DNA of 64,000 nucleotides from Ruegeria sp. PrR005 (GCF_010500245.1 NZ_JAAGOX010000032.1:186001-250000); one strand, 5' to 3'; positions 16,396 through 26,446 are shown, numbered from the stretch's first letter. Translations and numbers: made by a program. Notes: generated by a model not told the origin, from the letters alone.

Positions 16396-18540
16396 ATGAC
16401 GGATTCCAAGCGGCGCAAATCGGGTTTAATCGCCGACAAACGGTATGGCGCAAAGAGCAAGTCCCCGGCCCCGGCAAAACCGCGCGGCGCTGGCGGGAAA
16501 CCGGCGCCGAAACGAAAGTCGAAACCGCCCAGGCGTTCGGGTGGCAACGTCATCACCCGTTTCTTTGGCTGGATCTTCGGTCTGGTCTGGGGGCTGATCT
16601 GGCGTACCGGTATGATCGTGGTGCTGCTGGTCGGATTGGCCGTCGCCCTGATCTATTCCACCTTACCGGATGTCAGCGCTCTGCTCGATGGGCGTGCCCG
16701 CGGGTCGGTCACACTGATGGACCGGGACGGCAAGGTGTTTGCCTGGCGCGGTGATCAGTTCGGAGGGGTCATCACGACCGATACCGTTTCGCCGCACCTC
16801 AAGAACGCGGTTCTCGCGACCGAGGACAAGCGCTTCTACTATCATTTCGGCGTCAGCCCGCGCGGCGTGGCAAGCGCCGTGCGCATCAACCTGCGCGAGG
16901 GGCGGGGGCCGTTGTCGGGTCATGGCGGTTCGACCATCACCCAGCAGACGGCCAAGCTTTTGTGTCTGGGTGTGCCCTATGATCCAGCTGTCTGGAAATC
17001 CGAAGCAGAATACGAATCCGACTGTAGGCAGGGATCGTTGTGGCGCAAGATCAAGGAAGCCGTCTTTGCCATGGCGATGGAGGCCAAATACAGCAAGGAC
17101 GAAATCCTCAACATCTATCTGAACCGGGCCTTTCTTGGAGCGGGCGCGCGCGGGTTCGAAGCGGCCAGCCAGCGCTATTTCGGCAAATCCGCTGCGCAGG
17201 TAAACCCGTCCGAGGCCGCAATGCTGGCTGGCCTACTGGTGGCGCCGACGCGCTATGCGCCGACCAATAGCCTTAAACGCTCGCAGGAGCGGGCTCAGGT
17301 CGTGCTGGGGTTGATGGAAGAGCAGGGCTATCTGACCGCTGACCAGGCGCAGGCGGCCCGGGCCAATCCTGCGCTTTTGTCCGAAGCGGCGGCGGCGCAG
17401 GCGGGCGGGTATTTTGCCGACTGGGTGATGAGCGAGCTGCCGGACTATTTTGGCGGCAATACCACCGAGGACGTGATCATCAAGACCACGCTCGACCAGC
17501 GAATCCAGACCTCGGCCGAAGAGGCGATGCGCTTCATCTTCCAGGAAAAGGTGCGCGACGGGTCCAAGGCGCAGGCCGCCATTGTCGTCATGTCTGCCGA
17601 CGGAGCCGTGCGTGCGATGGTGGGCGGCCGCGATACCCGTGTGACAGGCGCGTTCAACCGGGCGACCCAGGCGGCCCGGCAGACCGGATCGTCCTTCAAG
17701 CCTTTTGTCTATGCCACCGCGCTGGAGATGGGGCATTCGCCGCTCGATACGGTGGTGGATGAACCCTATTGCATCAACATCCCCGGATCGGGGCAGTGGT
17801 GCCCAAAGAACTATACCAACAAGTATTACGGCCGGGTCACGCTGGCGCAGGCGCTGAAGGATTCTCTGAACGTCCCCGCCGTCAAGGTGGCCGAGGCGAT
17901 GGGTCTCAACAATGTCCGCCGTGTGGCCAGCGACTTTGGCATCGAAAGCGATCTCGCCGCCGGACCGGCATTGGCGCTGGGCGCCTCGGAAAGCTCTCTG
18001 CTGGAAATGACAGGGGCCTATGCGGGTATTCTGAACGGCGGTTCCTCGGTAGAGCCTTACGGCTTGACCGAGTTGCGCCTTCAAGGCGAAAACGAGGTTT
18101 TGATGGGCACGGGAACCGGTATCGGCGAACGTGTGATCAACGCCGAGGCGGCGGGACAACTGATCTGGATGATGGAGAAAGTGATCTCAGAAGGGTCCGG
18201 TCGGCGTGCGGCGCTGCCCGGCTGGCAAGCGGCCGGCAAGACCGGCACGACCCAGGCGGCACGCGATGCCTGGTTTATCGGGTTTACCGCCGATTACGTC
18301 GCCGGGGTCTGGATGGGATACGACGACAACACGCCGCTCAGTGGCGTGACCGGTGGCGGCCTGCCAGCCGAGATCTGGCACGAAACCATGATCCGGGTAC
18401 ACGAAGGCATGACGCCAAAACCGTTGCCGATGCAGGCGCCGCGCCAGCCGGTGGTTGTCGCAAAGCCGAAACCCAAAAAACCGCAAGGCGGTCTGGGTCA
18501 GGCGGTCGACAAGCTGTTGAAGGATCTGTTTGGCAACTGA
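16396..18540 (+). CDS. Class A penicillin-binding protein (PBP1-type transglycosylase/transpeptidase)
   Basis: A bifunctional peptidoglycan synthase, 714 residues from the ATG I prefer. A basic Lys/Arg/Pro-rich cytoplasmic tail comes first, then a membrane anchor at about residues 60-90. The GT51 glycosyltransferase domain has catalytic Glu143 in EDKRFYYHFG and GGSTITQQ. The transpeptidase domain has SxxK at Ser432-Lys435 (TGSSFKPF), SLN and Lys615-TGTT. It polymerises and cross-links lipid II glycan chains in the periplasm. Upstream ATGs at 16303 and 16342 would lengthen the tail; none has a strong ribosome-binding site, so the start is uncertain. It is a single-gene unit followed by a hairpin. 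Confidence 0.93.
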   Translation: MTDSKRRKSGLIADKRYGAKSKSPAPAKPRGAGGKPAPKRKSKPPRRSGGNVITRFFGWIFGLVWGLIWRTGMIVVLLVGLAVALIYSTLPDVSALLDGRARGSVTLMDRDGKVFAWRGDQFGGVITTDTVSPHLKNAVLATEDKRFYYHFGVSPRGVASAVRINLREGRGPLSGHGGSTITQQTAKLLCLGVPYDPAVWKSEAEYESDCRQGSLWRKIKEAVFAMAMEAKYSKDEILNIYLNRAFLGAGARGFEAASQRYFGKSAAQVNPSEAAMLAGLLVAPTRYAPTNSLKRSQERAQVVLGLMEEQGYLTADQAQAARANPALLSEAAAAQAGGYFADWVMSELPDYFGGNTTEDVIIKTTLDQRIQTSAEEAMRFIFQEKVRDGSKAQAAIVVMSADGAVRAMVGGRDTRVTGAFNRATQAARQTGSSFKPFVYATALEMGHSPLDTVVDEPYCINIPGSGQWCPKNYTNKYYGRVTLAQALKDSLNVPAVKVAEAMGLNNVRRVASDFGIESDLAAGPALALGASESSLLEMTGAYAGILNGGSSVEPYGLTELRLQGENEVLMGTGTGIGERVINAEAAGQLIWMMEKVISEGSGRRAALPGWQAAGKTGTTQAARDAWFIGFTADYVAGVWMGYDDNTPLSGVTGGGLPAEIWHETMIRVHEGMTPKPLPMQAPRQPVVVAKPKPKKPQGGLGQAVDKLLKDLFGN

Positions 18541-18559
18541 CCGCCCTGAAAAGGGCGGT
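18540..18559. terminator. Hairpin between convergent PBP and mlaC genes
   Basis: ACCGCCCT (18540-18547), tetraloop GAAA, AGGGCGGT (18552-18559) overlap the last base of the PBP stop codon. The stem is symmetric and can serve both convergent genes. T-runs are weak on either side, so termination efficiency is uncertain. Confidence 0.7.
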
Positions 18560-18570
18560 CTTGCGCAGTA

Positions 18571-19179
18571 TTATCCGGCCGACGCCAGGTCGCTGATAAC
18601 CGCGTCGATATTGCCCTTGCGTCGATCCAGCATCGAACCGATTTCAGTGCGTTCGGTCAAGAGCAGGTTCACCCCTTCGATGAACATGTTGAAAAACTTG
18701 CTCTTGCCAGATTTGTCCGACACCAGGAATGTTACGTCAAACGGCGCTTGTCCCTGCAACTTGACCTTTGTGCGGACTTCATAGCCCGCCTTGATCTTGC
18801 GTGCGGCCTGCACCGTGACAGAGCCGCCGATGAACTCCCGGAACCGTTTGCCGTACTTGCGTGCGATGTAGCCCTGGAACGCGTTGGTGAAGTTCTTCAA
18901 CTGCGCCGGCGTAGCCGAACGCGCATCGGGGCCAAGCGCATAGCGTGCCATGATCGGAACGTCGCCATAGCGAATAAAGATCCGCTCGAAATCCTTGATC
19001 ATCGCACTTTCGGATTTGCCCGATGCGATCACCTTGTTGATCTCGGTCACAACCTCATTCACCAGCGACGAGGCGCTCGCCTCGGTCAAGGCGAAGGCCG
19101 GGACAGGCAGGGACAGCGCGGTCAGGCCAGCCGCCAAGGTGGTCGCAAAACTACGGCGGGAGAAAAGCTTACTCGGCAT
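18571..19179 (-). CDS. mlaC: MlaC/Ttg2D phospholipid-binding periplasmic protein
   Basis: A 202-residue protein of the MlaC/Ttg2D family. It has an export signal that reads KLFSRRSFATTLAAG with cleavage near AFA|LT; SRRSF is a good twin-arginine motif. The mature part contains IMARYALGPDARSATPAQLKNFTNAFQGYIARKYG and AGYEVRTKVKLQG, typical of the domain that carries a phospholipid between the outer-membrane MlaA complex and the inner-membrane MlaFEDB transporter. The start at 19179 overlaps the end of mlaA by 11 bp; an ATG at 19191 would add four residues. In this window mlaA-mlaC stand alone, without mlaFED. Confidence 0.9.
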   Translation of the reverse strand: MPSKLFSRRSFATTLAAGLTALSLPVPAFALTEASASSLVNEVVTEINKVIASGKSESAMIKDFERIFIRYGDVPIMARYALGPDARSATPAQLKNFTNAFQGYIARKYGKRFREFIGGSVTVQAARKIKAGYEVRTKVKLQGQAPFDVTFLVSDKSGKSKFFNMFIEGVNLLLTERTEIGSMLDRRKGNIDAVISDLASAG

Positions 19180-19984
19180 AGGGGTCCTCATACGGGTCAG
19201 CCAGATCGGGCGCGACCGGTGTTCCGGTATCGGAATAAGGGTCACTGTACAGGCCCAGATAAGCATCTTCGTCGTCAGTTGCCAGTTCGAACCGGCGGTT
19301 TTGCAGGTAGATCAGGCGCAGCTGGGCGTAACTGTCCGAACTATCGTAGAGAATCGAATCGACCGTATCGGAATACAGGCCGCGATCCCCGAGCCGACGG
19401 ACGATTTCCGCATAAACCCCGAGATTGTTGATCGGTCTGGTCGGTGCAAAGTCGATCGGATTGGTGAACAGGTTCACAAAGACGCCAACCGCGTCCCGGG
19501 TGGTGGACGGGCCGTACAAGGGCAATTCCAGATAGGGTCCCTCGGCAAAGCCCCAGACGTGCAAGGTTTCGCCGAAATCGGTATCGGCACGTGGAATCTC
19601 AAAATCGCTCGCCGGATCGGCGAGGCCAGCAAAGCCCACGGTCGAGTTCACGACAAATCGGAACAGCGTGGTTCCCGCCTCTTTCGGCTTGCCCTGCAAC
19701 AAGTAGTCGACCATTTGCCCCGGCAGAGACAGGTTCTCGGCGAACATGTTGAAGGAGTTCACCATCGGTCGTGGAATGATGGTGACATACCCCTTGGCGG
19801 CCGGGCGAAAGAATGCTCTGTCGACACCACGATTGAAGTTGTGAATTGCGCGGTTGGTGTTTTCATACGGGTCGTGGATGCGACCTCCGGCATCCGGTGC
19901 GGGGTTCGAATCCGCACAGGCGGTCAGCGTCACCAACAATGGAACTGCAAGAAGCTTGAGCATTATTCGGGAGAACTTGGTCAT
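19169..19984 (-). CDS. mlaA: MlaA/VacJ outer-membrane lipoprotein
   Basis: A 271-residue lipoprotein. The signal peptide ends in the lipobox LTAC, placing the lipidated Cys at about residue 23, and D follows two residues later. Family blocks include DPYENTNRAIHNFNRGVDRAFFRP, the VacJ N-terminal signature, NFFNN-like VNSFNMFAENLSLPGQMVDYLLQGK, and GVFVNLFTNPID. MlaA forms a ring-like pore that removes mislocalised phospholipids from the outer leaflet of the outer membrane and hands them to MlaC. The C-terminal tail is rich in Asp/Tyr/Pro repeats (YSDPYSDTGTP, YEDPYAE), an unusual low-complexity end. It is co-transcribed with mlaC. Confidence 0.92.
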   Translation of the reverse strand: MTKFSRIMLKLLAVPLLVTLTACADSNPAPDAGGRIHDPYENTNRAIHNFNRGVDRAFFRPAAKGYVTIIPRPMVNSFNMFAENLSLPGQMVDYLLQGKPKEAGTTLFRFVVNSTVGFAGLADPASDFEIPRADTDFGETLHVWGFAEGPYLELPLYGPSTTRDAVGVFVNLFTNPIDFAPTRPINNLGVYAEIVRRLGDRGLYSDTVDSILYDSSDSYAQLRLIYLQNRRFELATDDEDAYLGLYSDPYSDTGTPVAPDLADPYEDPYAE

Positions 19985-20183
19985 GATGGTCTCGGAGATG
20001 CCAAAGCCGCCTGTCAGAGTCGAGGTCTGTAATCCAAAGGAGTGAACTTAAGGTTTGCGCAGATACATTGAAAACACATAGGCTATCTTTTCCGAATATG
20101 AAACAGCGACGCATTTAACTCGTAGGGCGGCTCGCGTAAAGAAAGCTATGCGCACAGCGACGCGAATTTGAGATCTTGTTCAC

Positions 20184-21917
20184 ATGACTTCTAAATCACA
20201 TCTGCACGGCGCAGAGGAACTTCGAATGGCGCGTAGGCAAAGCCGGGCGCTGTACTGGTTTGTTGCCCTGTTCAGTTTTTTTGCGAATATGTTGATGCTG
20301 ACCGGCCCGCTCTACATGCTTCAGGTCTATGACCGGGTGCTTGGAAGCCGGTCGGAGCAGACCCTGGTCGCCTTGTCGCTGCTTGTCGTGTTCCTTTATG
20401 GCGTCATGGGTATTCTCGACTTTACCCGAGGTCGGGTGATGGCCCGCGCCGGTGCGCGGTTCCAGACGCACCTGGATCACCGGGTTTTCAACGCGATGGT
20501 GAGACGGTCGGCTGTGGCCCAGGATCCGGTTGCGCAAACCGGTCTTGCCGATCTCGAATCGGTGCAACGCTTCATCTCCTCTCCAGTGACGATGTCGCTG
20601 TTCGACCTACCGTGGACGCCGGTGTTCCTTGCCGGTATCGCCATTTTCCATCCCTGGCTTGGCATAATGGCGCTGGCGGGTGGGTTTTTGCTGATTATCA
20701 TTACCCTTCTGAACCAGCTCTTCTCTCGCAAGCCGACTTTTCATGCGGCCATTGCGGCAAACCGGGCCTCGCTGATCGGTGACGAAATCCGCAACGAGGC
20801 GGAAACGATCCAGTCGATGGGAATGCGCGGGGCGGCGTTCGCCCGTTGGAACGGCGCGCGCGAAACCTCGCTTGTCGATGGATTGGTTGCCAGCGACGTT
20901 GTCGGAAGTTTCTCGACCACCACCAAGACTCTGCGGCTATTCCTGCAATCGGCGATGCTGGGACTGGGAGCCTATCTGGTGTTGCTCGGCGAAGTCACAC
21001 CCGGTGCGATGATTGCGGCCTCCATCCTGTTGGGTCGCGCCCTGGCGCCGGTCGAGATGATCGTGAACCAATGGCAGGTCGCGCAGCGCGCCATGAAAGG
21101 CTGGTCGAACCTGGCCGAGCTATTGGAGAAGGTGCCACCAGAGCAGCCGCGCATGCCGTTGCCCAAGCCAAAGGCCAAGCTCGACGTTCAGTCGCTGACC
21201 GTGGTACCGCCCGGGGATACCCGGGCGCAGCTCAAGACCGTCAACTTTTCGGTGCAGCCCGGGCAGGCCGTTGGTGTCATCGGTCCTTCGGGGTCCGGAA
21301 AATCGACGCTGGCCAAGGCACTGACCGGGTTATGGCGCCCGGCGGGTGGAACCGTTCGGCTGGACGGCGCTTCGCTGGACCAATACGATCCGGATGTCTT
21401 GGGTCAGCATATCGGTTACCTGCCGCAGCGGGTACAGCTGTTCGAGGGTACGATCGCCGAGAACATTGCACGCCTTTCCGGAAACCCTGACGCCAAAAAA
21501 GTGGTCGAAGCCGCAAAGAAGGCCGCAGTTCACGACATGATCGTGCAGTTGCCCAATGGTTACGACACCCGCATCTCCTCGGGCGGCGGTCGCCTGTCCG
21601 GTGGCCAGATGCAGCGGGTTGCACTGGCGCGCGCGCTCTACGACGATCCGGTGATCGTCATCCTCGACGAGCCGAACTCCAACCTCGACAATGAGGGGTC
21701 ACAGGCGTTGAACCAGGCGATCAAGCTTCTCAAGGAGGCGGGAAAATCGGTGCTTATCATGGCGCACCGTCCGGCCGCGATTGCGGAATGTGATCTGCTT
21801 CTGGTGCTCGACCATGGTCAGGCCGTGGCCTTTGGTCCAAAGGATCAGGTCCTGAAAGAACGGGTCACAAATCACAAAACCATCCAGCAGGCCAAGGCGC
21901 TGGGAGGCGTGCGATGA
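20184..21917 (+). CDS. Type I secretion system ABC transporter (PrtD-like permease/ATPase)
   Basis: A 577-residue half-transporter. The membrane domain begins [28 protein letters not shown], the signature of PrtD/RsaD-type exporters that lack the N-terminal peptidase-like domain of HlyB. The ATPase domain has Walker [10 protein letters not shown], signature [15 protein letters not shown] and Walker [14 protein letters not shown]. The ATG at 20226 has a better ribosome-binding site (AGAGGA). I kept 20184 because homologues carry an E-L-R-x-A-R-R-x-S-R segment before the first helix. It is followed with overlap by the adaptor gene. No substrate or TolC gene is adjacent. It likely exports a glycine-rich RTX protein from elsewhere. 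Confidence 0.9.
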   Translation: MTSKSHLHGAEELRMARRQSRALYWFVALFSFFANMLMLTGPLYMLQVYDRVLGSRSEQTLVALSLLVVFLYGVMGILDFTRGRVMARAGARFQTHLDHRVFNAMVRRSAVAQDPVAQTGLADLESVQRFISSPVTMSLFDLPWTPVFLAGIAIFHPWLGIMALAGGFLLIIITLLNQLFSRKPTFHAAIAANRASLIGDEIRNEAETIQSMGMRGAAFARWNGARETSLVDGLVASDVVGSFSTTTKTLRLFLQSAMLGLGAYLVLLGEVTPGAMIAASILLGRALAPVEMIVNQWQVAQRAMKGWSNLAELLEKVPPEQPRMPLPKPKAKLDVQSLTVVPPGDTRAQLKTVNFSVQPGQAVGVIGPSGSGKSTLAKALTGLWRPAGGTVRLDGASLDQYDPDVLGQHIGYLPQRVQLFEGTIAENIARLSGNPDAKKVVEAAKKAAVHDMIVQLPNGYDTRISSGGGRLSGGQMQRVALARALYDDPVIVILDEPNSNLDNEGSQALNQAIKLLKEAGKSVLIMAHRPAAIAECDLLLVLDHGQAVAFGPKDQVLKERVTNHKTIQQAKALGGVR

Positions 21918-23215
21918 GCGAGAACAGGTTTTCCGCACGTGGGCCCATTGTTTTTGGCATCATCGGCCTGATTATCCTTGTTGGTGGTTTCGGGACATGG
22001 GCGGTGATGAGCCAGATTGCCGGTGCGGTCGTCGCAGGCGGCCGGATCGAGGTCGACCGGAATCGGCAGATCGTGCAGCACCTCGATGGTGGGGTCGTGG
22101 CCGAAATCCAGGTCGACGAGGGCGATACCGTGACCGAAGGACAGGTTCTGATCCGGCTCGACAGCAACCTGCTGAATTCGCAATTGCTGATCACCGAAGG
22201 CCAGCTGTTCGAGTTGATGGCCCGCCGCGGTCGCCTCGAGGCTGAGCGCGACGGCAATGACACCATCACTTTCGAAGATGAACTGCTCGAAGTCGCGACT
22301 GGCCGACCCGAAGTGGCGGAACTCATCGACGGACAAGAACGGCTTTTCCGCGCCCGTCAGGAATCGGTCGACAAGGAAACCGAGCAACTGGAAAAGCGTC
22401 GCGGCCAGATCGGCAACCAGATCGAAGGTATCGTTGCGCAGCAAAAGTCGCGTCGGTCGCAGTTGAAGCTGATCGAAGAGGAATTGGTGAGCCAGCGTTC
22501 GTTGCTGGACAAAGGACTTGCCCAGGCCGCACGGGTTCTCAGCCTTGAACGGACCAAGGCGGATCTTGAAGGGTCGCTTGGTGAGTTGATCGCGGCTCAG
22601 GCGCAGCAAGAAGGCCGGATCACAGAGATCGACATCGAGATTCTGAAACTCGGTACCCGCCAACGGGAAGAAGCGATCACCAGGTTGCGCGACCTTCAGT
22701 ACCGGGAGCTGGAACTCGCCGAACAGCGCCGTTCGTTGCAAGAGCAACTCTCGCGGCTGGATATCAAGGCGCCGGTGTCGGGTATTGTCTACGGATTGCA
22801 GGTTCATACTCCACGTTCGGTCATCCGGCCGGCGGAACCGGTCCTGTTCCTGGTGCCGCAAGACCGCCCGCTTGTCATCGCCGCCCGGGTCGAAACCATT
22901 CACATTGACCAGATCCATGTCGGTCAGCCGGTGATGCTGCGGTTCTCTGCACTCGACCAGCGGCAGACGCCGGAACTGGTCGGCACGGTGAAACAGATAT
23001 CGGCCGACGCTTTTGTGGACGAGGCGAGTCAGGTTTCCTATTACCGCGCCGAAATCGAGTTGAACGAAGGCGAAATCGACAAACTGCCCGAAGGGGCGGT
23101 TCTCATTCCAGGGATGCCGGTCGAGGCGTTTATCCGCACCGCGGACCAGTCCCCGATCTATTATCTGGTCAAACCGCTGGCCGATTATTTCACCAAAGCG
23201 TTCCGCGAAACCTGA
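21914..23215 (+). CDS. Type I secretion HlyD-family periplasmic adaptor
   Basis: A 433-residue membrane-fusion protein. There is one N-terminal membrane helix ([21 protein letters not shown]) and a lipoyl half-motif with [32 protein letters not shown] long coiled-coil hairpin follows (about residues 90-280, rich in Glu/Gln/Arg/Leu), then the second lipoyl half ([23 protein letters not shown]) and a beta-barrel region near GMPVEAFI. It bridges the inner-membrane ABC exporter and an outer-membrane TolC-type channel. The ATG overlaps the ABC gene stop (ATGA, 21914-21917), so the two are coupled. Confidence 0.92.
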   Translation: MSENRFSARGPIVFGIIGLIILVGGFGTWAVMSQIAGAVVAGGRIEVDRNRQIVQHLDGGVVAEIQVDEGDTVTEGQVLIRLDSNLLNSQLLITEGQLFELMARRGRLEAERDGNDTITFEDELLEVATGRPEVAELIDGQERLFRARQESVDKETEQLEKRRGQIGNQIEGIVAQQKSRRSQLKLIEEELVSQRSLLDKGLAQAARVLSLERTKADLEGSLGELIAAQAQQEGRITEIDIEILKLGTRQREEAITRLRDLQYRELELAEQRRSLQEQLSRLDIKAPVSGIVYGLQVHTPRSVIRPAEPVLFLVPQDRPLVIAARVETIHIDQIHVGQPVMLRFSALDQRQTPELVGTVKQISADAFVDEASQVSYYRAEIELNEGEIDKLPEGAVLIPGMPVEAFIRTADQSPIYYLVKPLADYFTKAFRET

Positions 23216-23289
23216 TCTTTAGACCTTTTCCGCGCGAACGTTCCCGGTTAGCGTCCGCGCGACCGAAAGCCAACAGGAGGATTCCGACC

Positions 23290-23748
23290 ATGGGTATCGA
23301 GGACAAACTGGCCAGTCTGGGTGTGACCCTGCCAAACGCCCCCGCTCCGGCGGCAAACTATGTGCCCTTCGTCAAAATGGGCAACATCGTCTATATCTCT
23401 GGTCAGATCTCGAACGACGAGAATGGCCTGATCGTTGGCAAACTGGGCGAGAATATGGATGTGGCCGCCGGTGCCGCAGCCGCGCGGCGTTGCGCGATCA
23501 ATCTGTTGGCACAGGTCAAGGCCGCTTGCGGTGGCGATCTGGATCAACTCGTCCGTGTCATCAAGCTGACCGGCTTTGTGAACTCCACTGCTGATTTCAC
23601 CAACCAGCCGCAGGTGATCAACGGCGCCTCTGATTTTCTGGTCGAGGCGCTGGGCGATGCCGGGAGGCACTCGCGTTCGGCGGTCAGCGCCGCAGCTCTT
23701 CCCCTGGGTGTCGCGGTCGAGATCGAAGGTATCTTCGAGGTAAAATGA
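23290..23748 (+). CDS. RidA/YjgF-family protein
   Basis: A 152-residue protein of the Rid superfamily (YjgF/YER057c/UK114). It includes GNIVYISGQISNDENGLIVGKLGENMDVAAGAAAARRCAINLL and ends ALPLGVAVEIEGIFEVK. It is longer than the classical 128-residue RidA and begins MGIEDKLASLGVTLPNAPAPAANYVPF, typical of the YjgF-like subgroup (cd02199) rather than of RidA itself. The canonical catalytic Arg of RidA (R105, in the x-R-x-A-V context) may correspond to RSAVSAAALP. The class can hydrolyse reactive enamines/imines; for this subgroup the activity is not established. A strong AGGAGG precedes it, and its end overlaps the next gene (ATGA). Confidence 0.88.
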   Translation: MGIEDKLASLGVTLPNAPAPAANYVPFVKMGNIVYISGQISNDENGLIVGKLGENMDVAAGAAAARRCAINLLAQVKAACGGDLDQLVRVIKLTGFVNSTADFTNQPQVINGASDFLVEALGDAGRHSRSAVSAAALPLGVAVEIEGIFEVK

Positions 23749-24503
23749 CGCCAGCTCTGCCTGCCGCCCTGCTTGGCGCGCCGATTGCACATCGCGGCTT
23801 TCATGACGCTCTTCAGGGCCGGCCCGAAAACAGCCGCGCGGCCATCCGCGCGGCCATCGATGCCGGTTACGCCATTGAGATCGACCTGCAACTGACCGCT
23901 GACGGTCAGGCGATGGTGTTTCACGATTACGACATGCGCAGGCTTACGGGGCGACCCGGTGCCATTCGCCAGATCTCGAGTGCTGATGCCAACAGCATCG
24001 CTTTGCTGCATGGGGATGGCGAGGGTATCCCAACCCTGACCGAAATTCTCGATCTTGTGGCTGGCCGCGCGCCGCTGCTGATCGAGTTGAAGGATCAGGA
24101 TGGCGGGATGGGTCCCGAGATCGGTCTGTTGGAGGAAGCTGCCACCCAAGCCCTGGCCGGGTATCGGGGGCCGGTCGCTGTGATGTCCTTCAACCCATAT
24201 AGCGTGGCCGCCATGGCGCGGCTTGCACCCGAACTGCCGCGCGGATTGGTGACCAGCGCCTATCTCCCGCACGAATGGCCGCTACCCGTCGCGACTTGCG
24301 AGCGTTTGCGCGACATCCCCGACTTCGAGAGTAGCGCCAGCGCATTCATCAGCCATGAGGTCGAAGATCTCACTCGTCCGCGTGTCGCCGAACTCAAGGC
24401 GCGAGGGGTACCGGTGCTGTGCTGGACCGTTCGCTCGGCGATACAGGCCTCCGAGGCGCGGAGCATCGCCGACAATATCACCTTCGAAGGGTACGCGGCT
24501 TGA
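23745..24503 (+). CDS. Glycerophosphodiester phosphodiesterase (UgpQ-like)
   Basis: A 252-residue TIM-barrel phosphodiesterase. The catalytic and metal motifs are present: IAHRGFHD...RPENSRAAI at the N terminus, EIDLQLTADGQAMVFHDYD, and IELKD. It hydrolyses glycerophosphodiesters such as glycerophosphocholine to glycerol-3-phosphate and an alcohol. There is no signal peptide, so it acts in the cytoplasm. It is coupled to the ridA-like gene by a 4-bp overlap and followed 44 bp later by the GNAT gene. The HRG-x-PEN-S variant, with Ser instead of Thr, is common. Confidence 0.92.
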   Translation: MTPALPAALLGAPIAHRGFHDALQGRPENSRAAIRAAIDAGYAIEIDLQLTADGQAMVFHDYDMRRLTGRPGAIRQISSADANSIALLHGDGEGIPTLTEILDLVAGRAPLLIELKDQDGGMGPEIGLLEEAATQALAGYRGPVAVMSFNPYSVAAMARLAPELPRGLVTSAYLPHEWPLPVATCERLRDIPDFESSASAFISHEVEDLTRPRVAELKARGVPVLCWTVRSAIQASEARSIADNITFEGYAA

Positions 24504-24547
24504 TCTTGCCCCCTCTGATCACAGATTGAGGTGGAAAGGGGCGGCGA

Positions 24548-25735
24548 ATGGATCAGGCGCAGATCGAAGTTCGGGTAATGCAATCGCTGGAGGATATTCC
24601 GGCAACCGAGTGGGATTCCTGCGCCTGTCCCGAAACGCAGGATGGCGGTCGCCCGCTCGACCCTTTTACTACCTATCGGTTTCTCCGGGCGCTGGAGGAG
24701 AGCGGTTCGGTCGGGCGAGGCACCGGTTGGCAGCCGCAATATCTGACCGCTTATCTTGATGGCATGATGATCGGCGCGGCACCGATGTACATCAAATCCC
24801 ACAGCCAGGGTGAATACATCTTCGACCACAGCTGGGCCCACGCCTATGAGCGGGCCGGCGGCCACTACTACCCCAAGCTTCAGGTCGCCGTGCCTTTTAC
24901 CCCCGCCTCGGGGCGCAGGCTTCTGGTCCGGCCGGGCTATGAGGAGATCGGCCAGTCGGCTCTGGTTCAGGGTGCGGTTCAACTGGCGGCAAACAACAAC
25001 GTCTCCAGCCTGCACATCACCTTCTGTACGGGGGCCGAGGCAGAGGCCGGCCGCCAGATGGGCCTGATGCACCGTGTGACCCAGCAGTTCCATTGGCTGA
25101 ATGATGGCTATGTCGATTTCAACGGGTTTCTTGCCGCCCTGTCGTCGCGCAAGCGCAAGACGATCCGAAAGGAACGCGCGCAGGCCCAGGCGTTTGGTGG
25201 CCATATCCACGCCCTGACCGGCAACGACCTGCAACCCGAACACTGGGATGCATTCTGGCGCTTTTACCAGGACACTGGTTCGCGCAAATGGGGGTCTCCC
25301 TATCTGACGCGCTCCTTCTTCGACCTTGTGCACGACACGATGGCCGATGACGTTGTTCTGGTCCTGGCCGAGCGGGATGGGCATGCCATCGCGGGGGCGC
25401 TGAACTTCATCGGGCGCGAAACGCTTTTCGGCCGATACTGGGGGTGTACCGAACATCACCCCTGCCTGCATTTCGAACTGTGCTACTATCAGGCCATCGA
25501 CTGGGCCATCACCCATGGCCTGATCCGAGTCGAGGCCGGGGCGCAAGGCGAACACAAGCTGGCGCGCGGGTACCTTCCGACCCGAACCCACAGCTTGCAC
25601 TGGGTCAGCGACCCGGGTTTCGCGAATGCGGTCGCCCGTTATCTCGAGGCCGAGGGTGCTGCGGTCGATGAAGAAATTGAAATCCTGACGGACTATGGCC
25701 CGTTCAGAAAGACGCAAGTGGAGGAACAGCAATGA
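24548..25735 (+). CDS. GNAT-fold acyltransferase of the COG3146/DUF482 family
   Basis: A 395-residue protein of the DUF482 group, related to FemAB/peptidoglycan bridge aminoacyltransferases. Typical landmarks are a conserved [33 protein letters not shown] block near residue 95 and [16 protein letters not shown] near residue 200. [27 protein letters not shown] and [22 protein letters not shown] follow in the C-terminal half. The double-GNAT fold suggests transfer of an acyl or aminoacyl group, but no substrate is established. The gene is widespread in alphaproteobacteria near ridA and glpQ-like genes. Its stop overlaps the dehydratase start. Confidence 0.82.
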   Translation: MDQAQIEVRVMQSLEDIPATEWDSCACPETQDGGRPLDPFTTYRFLRALEESGSVGRGTGWQPQYLTAYLDGMMIGAAPMYIKSHSQGEYIFDHSWAHAYERAGGHYYPKLQVAVPFTPASGRRLLVRPGYEEIGQSALVQGAVQLAANNNVSSLHITFCTGAEAEAGRQMGLMHRVTQQFHWLNDGYVDFNGFLAALSSRKRKTIRKERAQAQAFGGHIHALTGNDLQPEHWDAFWRFYQDTGSRKWGSPYLTRSFFDLVHDTMADDVVLVLAERDGHAIAGALNFIGRETLFGRYWGCTEHHPCLHFELCYYQAIDWAITHGLIRVEAGAQGEHKLARGYLPTRTHSLHWVSDPGFANAVARYLEAEGAAVDEEIEILTDYGPFRKTQVEEQQ

Positions 25736-26025
25736 GCGAACGATTGTCCGAGGAAACCCGCGGGCCGCTGCTGGACCCGCTGCTGGCCAATGGCTGGACC
25801 ATGGTCCAGGGCCGGGACGCGATCACCAAGACCTATTCCTTTGACACGTTTGTCGAGGCGATCGGCTGGATGATGCGGGTTGCGATCTGGGCCGAGAAAT
25901 GGAACCACCATCCCGAGTGGTCGAATGTCTATGGCAAGGTCGTTGTCGTGCTGACCACCCATGACGTGGGCGGCCTCAGTTCGCTTGACGCGAAACTGGC
26001 CCGCAAGATGGACAGCCTCTGTTAG
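25732..26025 (+). CDS. phhB: Pterin-4a-carbinolamine dehydratase
   Basis: A 97-residue protein of the PCD/DCoH family, the normal length. The signature [14 protein letters not shown] with D in TTHDVGGLS matches the family motif [EDK]-x3-H-[HN]-P. It dehydrates 4a-hydroxytetrahydrobiopterin, regenerating the cofactor of aromatic amino acid hydroxylases, and can act in pterin salvage. No phenylalanine hydroxylase gene is adjacent. The start overlaps the upstream GNAT stop (ATGA at 25732-25735). The last bases overlap the convergent MerR gene by 4 bp. Confidence 0.9.
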   Translation: MSERLSEETRGPLLDPLLANGWTMVQGRDAITKTYSFDTFVEAIGWMMRVAIWAEKWNHHPEWSNVYGKVVVVLTTHDVGGLSSLDAKLARKMDSLC

Positions 26026-26444
26026 CGCGACGCGCGCTTCCCGCCCCGTGCGGATGTCCGCTCGGCCTGACGCATCAGCTTTTGAAAACTGGGGCAATCC
26101 AGATGTGATGGCGCCGGGCAATCGGCAACATGCCGCAAGGTATCCTGAAGCAATTGCAGGCGCCGGATCTGGCGGCCCAGATCGTCGGCACGCGCGTGCA
26201 GCTCGTCCCGGGGCAGATCGGGGCGTCCGTCGGCACCAAGCATCTGTGCGATCTCGGGCAGGCTGAACCCGGCCGTCTTGCCCATCGAGATAAGGGTCAG
26301 CCGCAACAGGGTCTGCGGCCCGTATTGCCGCCGCAACCCCTTGCGCCCGATAGGTGCGATCAGCCCCTGTTCCTCGTAATAGCGCAGCGTCGAGGGCGGC
26401 ACGCCCGACTGCGCGGCAACCTTGCCGATATCGAGAACTTTCAC
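26022..26444 (-). CDS. MerR-family transcriptional regulator
   Basis: A 140-residue MerR protein. The winged HTH is at residues 2-70 ([26 protein letters not shown], then R-Y-G-P-x-T-L-L-R-L), followed by a long dimerisation helix. The tail has only two Cys in [13 protein letters not shown] (C-x7-C), not the four-Cys iron-sulfur cluster of SoxR. The start is a GTG at 26444; longer ATG versions run through the divergent promoter. It faces an MFS exporter gene across a spacer that contains a SoxR/MerR-type operator, so it probably controls that pump and itself. The inducer is unknown; thiol-reactive or drug-like compounds are plausible. Confidence 0.88.
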   Translation of the reverse strand: MKVLDIGKVAAQSGVPPSTLRYYEEQGLIAPIGRKGLRRQYGPQTLLRLTLISMGKTAGFSLPEIAQMLGADGRPDLPRDELHARADDLGRQIRRLQLLQDTLRHVADCPAPSHLDCPSFQKLMRQAERTSARGGKRASR

Positions 26445-26446
26445 AC

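Noticed and set aside
26022-26444. Identification of the MerR protein as SoxR
   Set aside because: The promoter box is SoxR-like, but the four-Cys cluster motif is absent from the protein.
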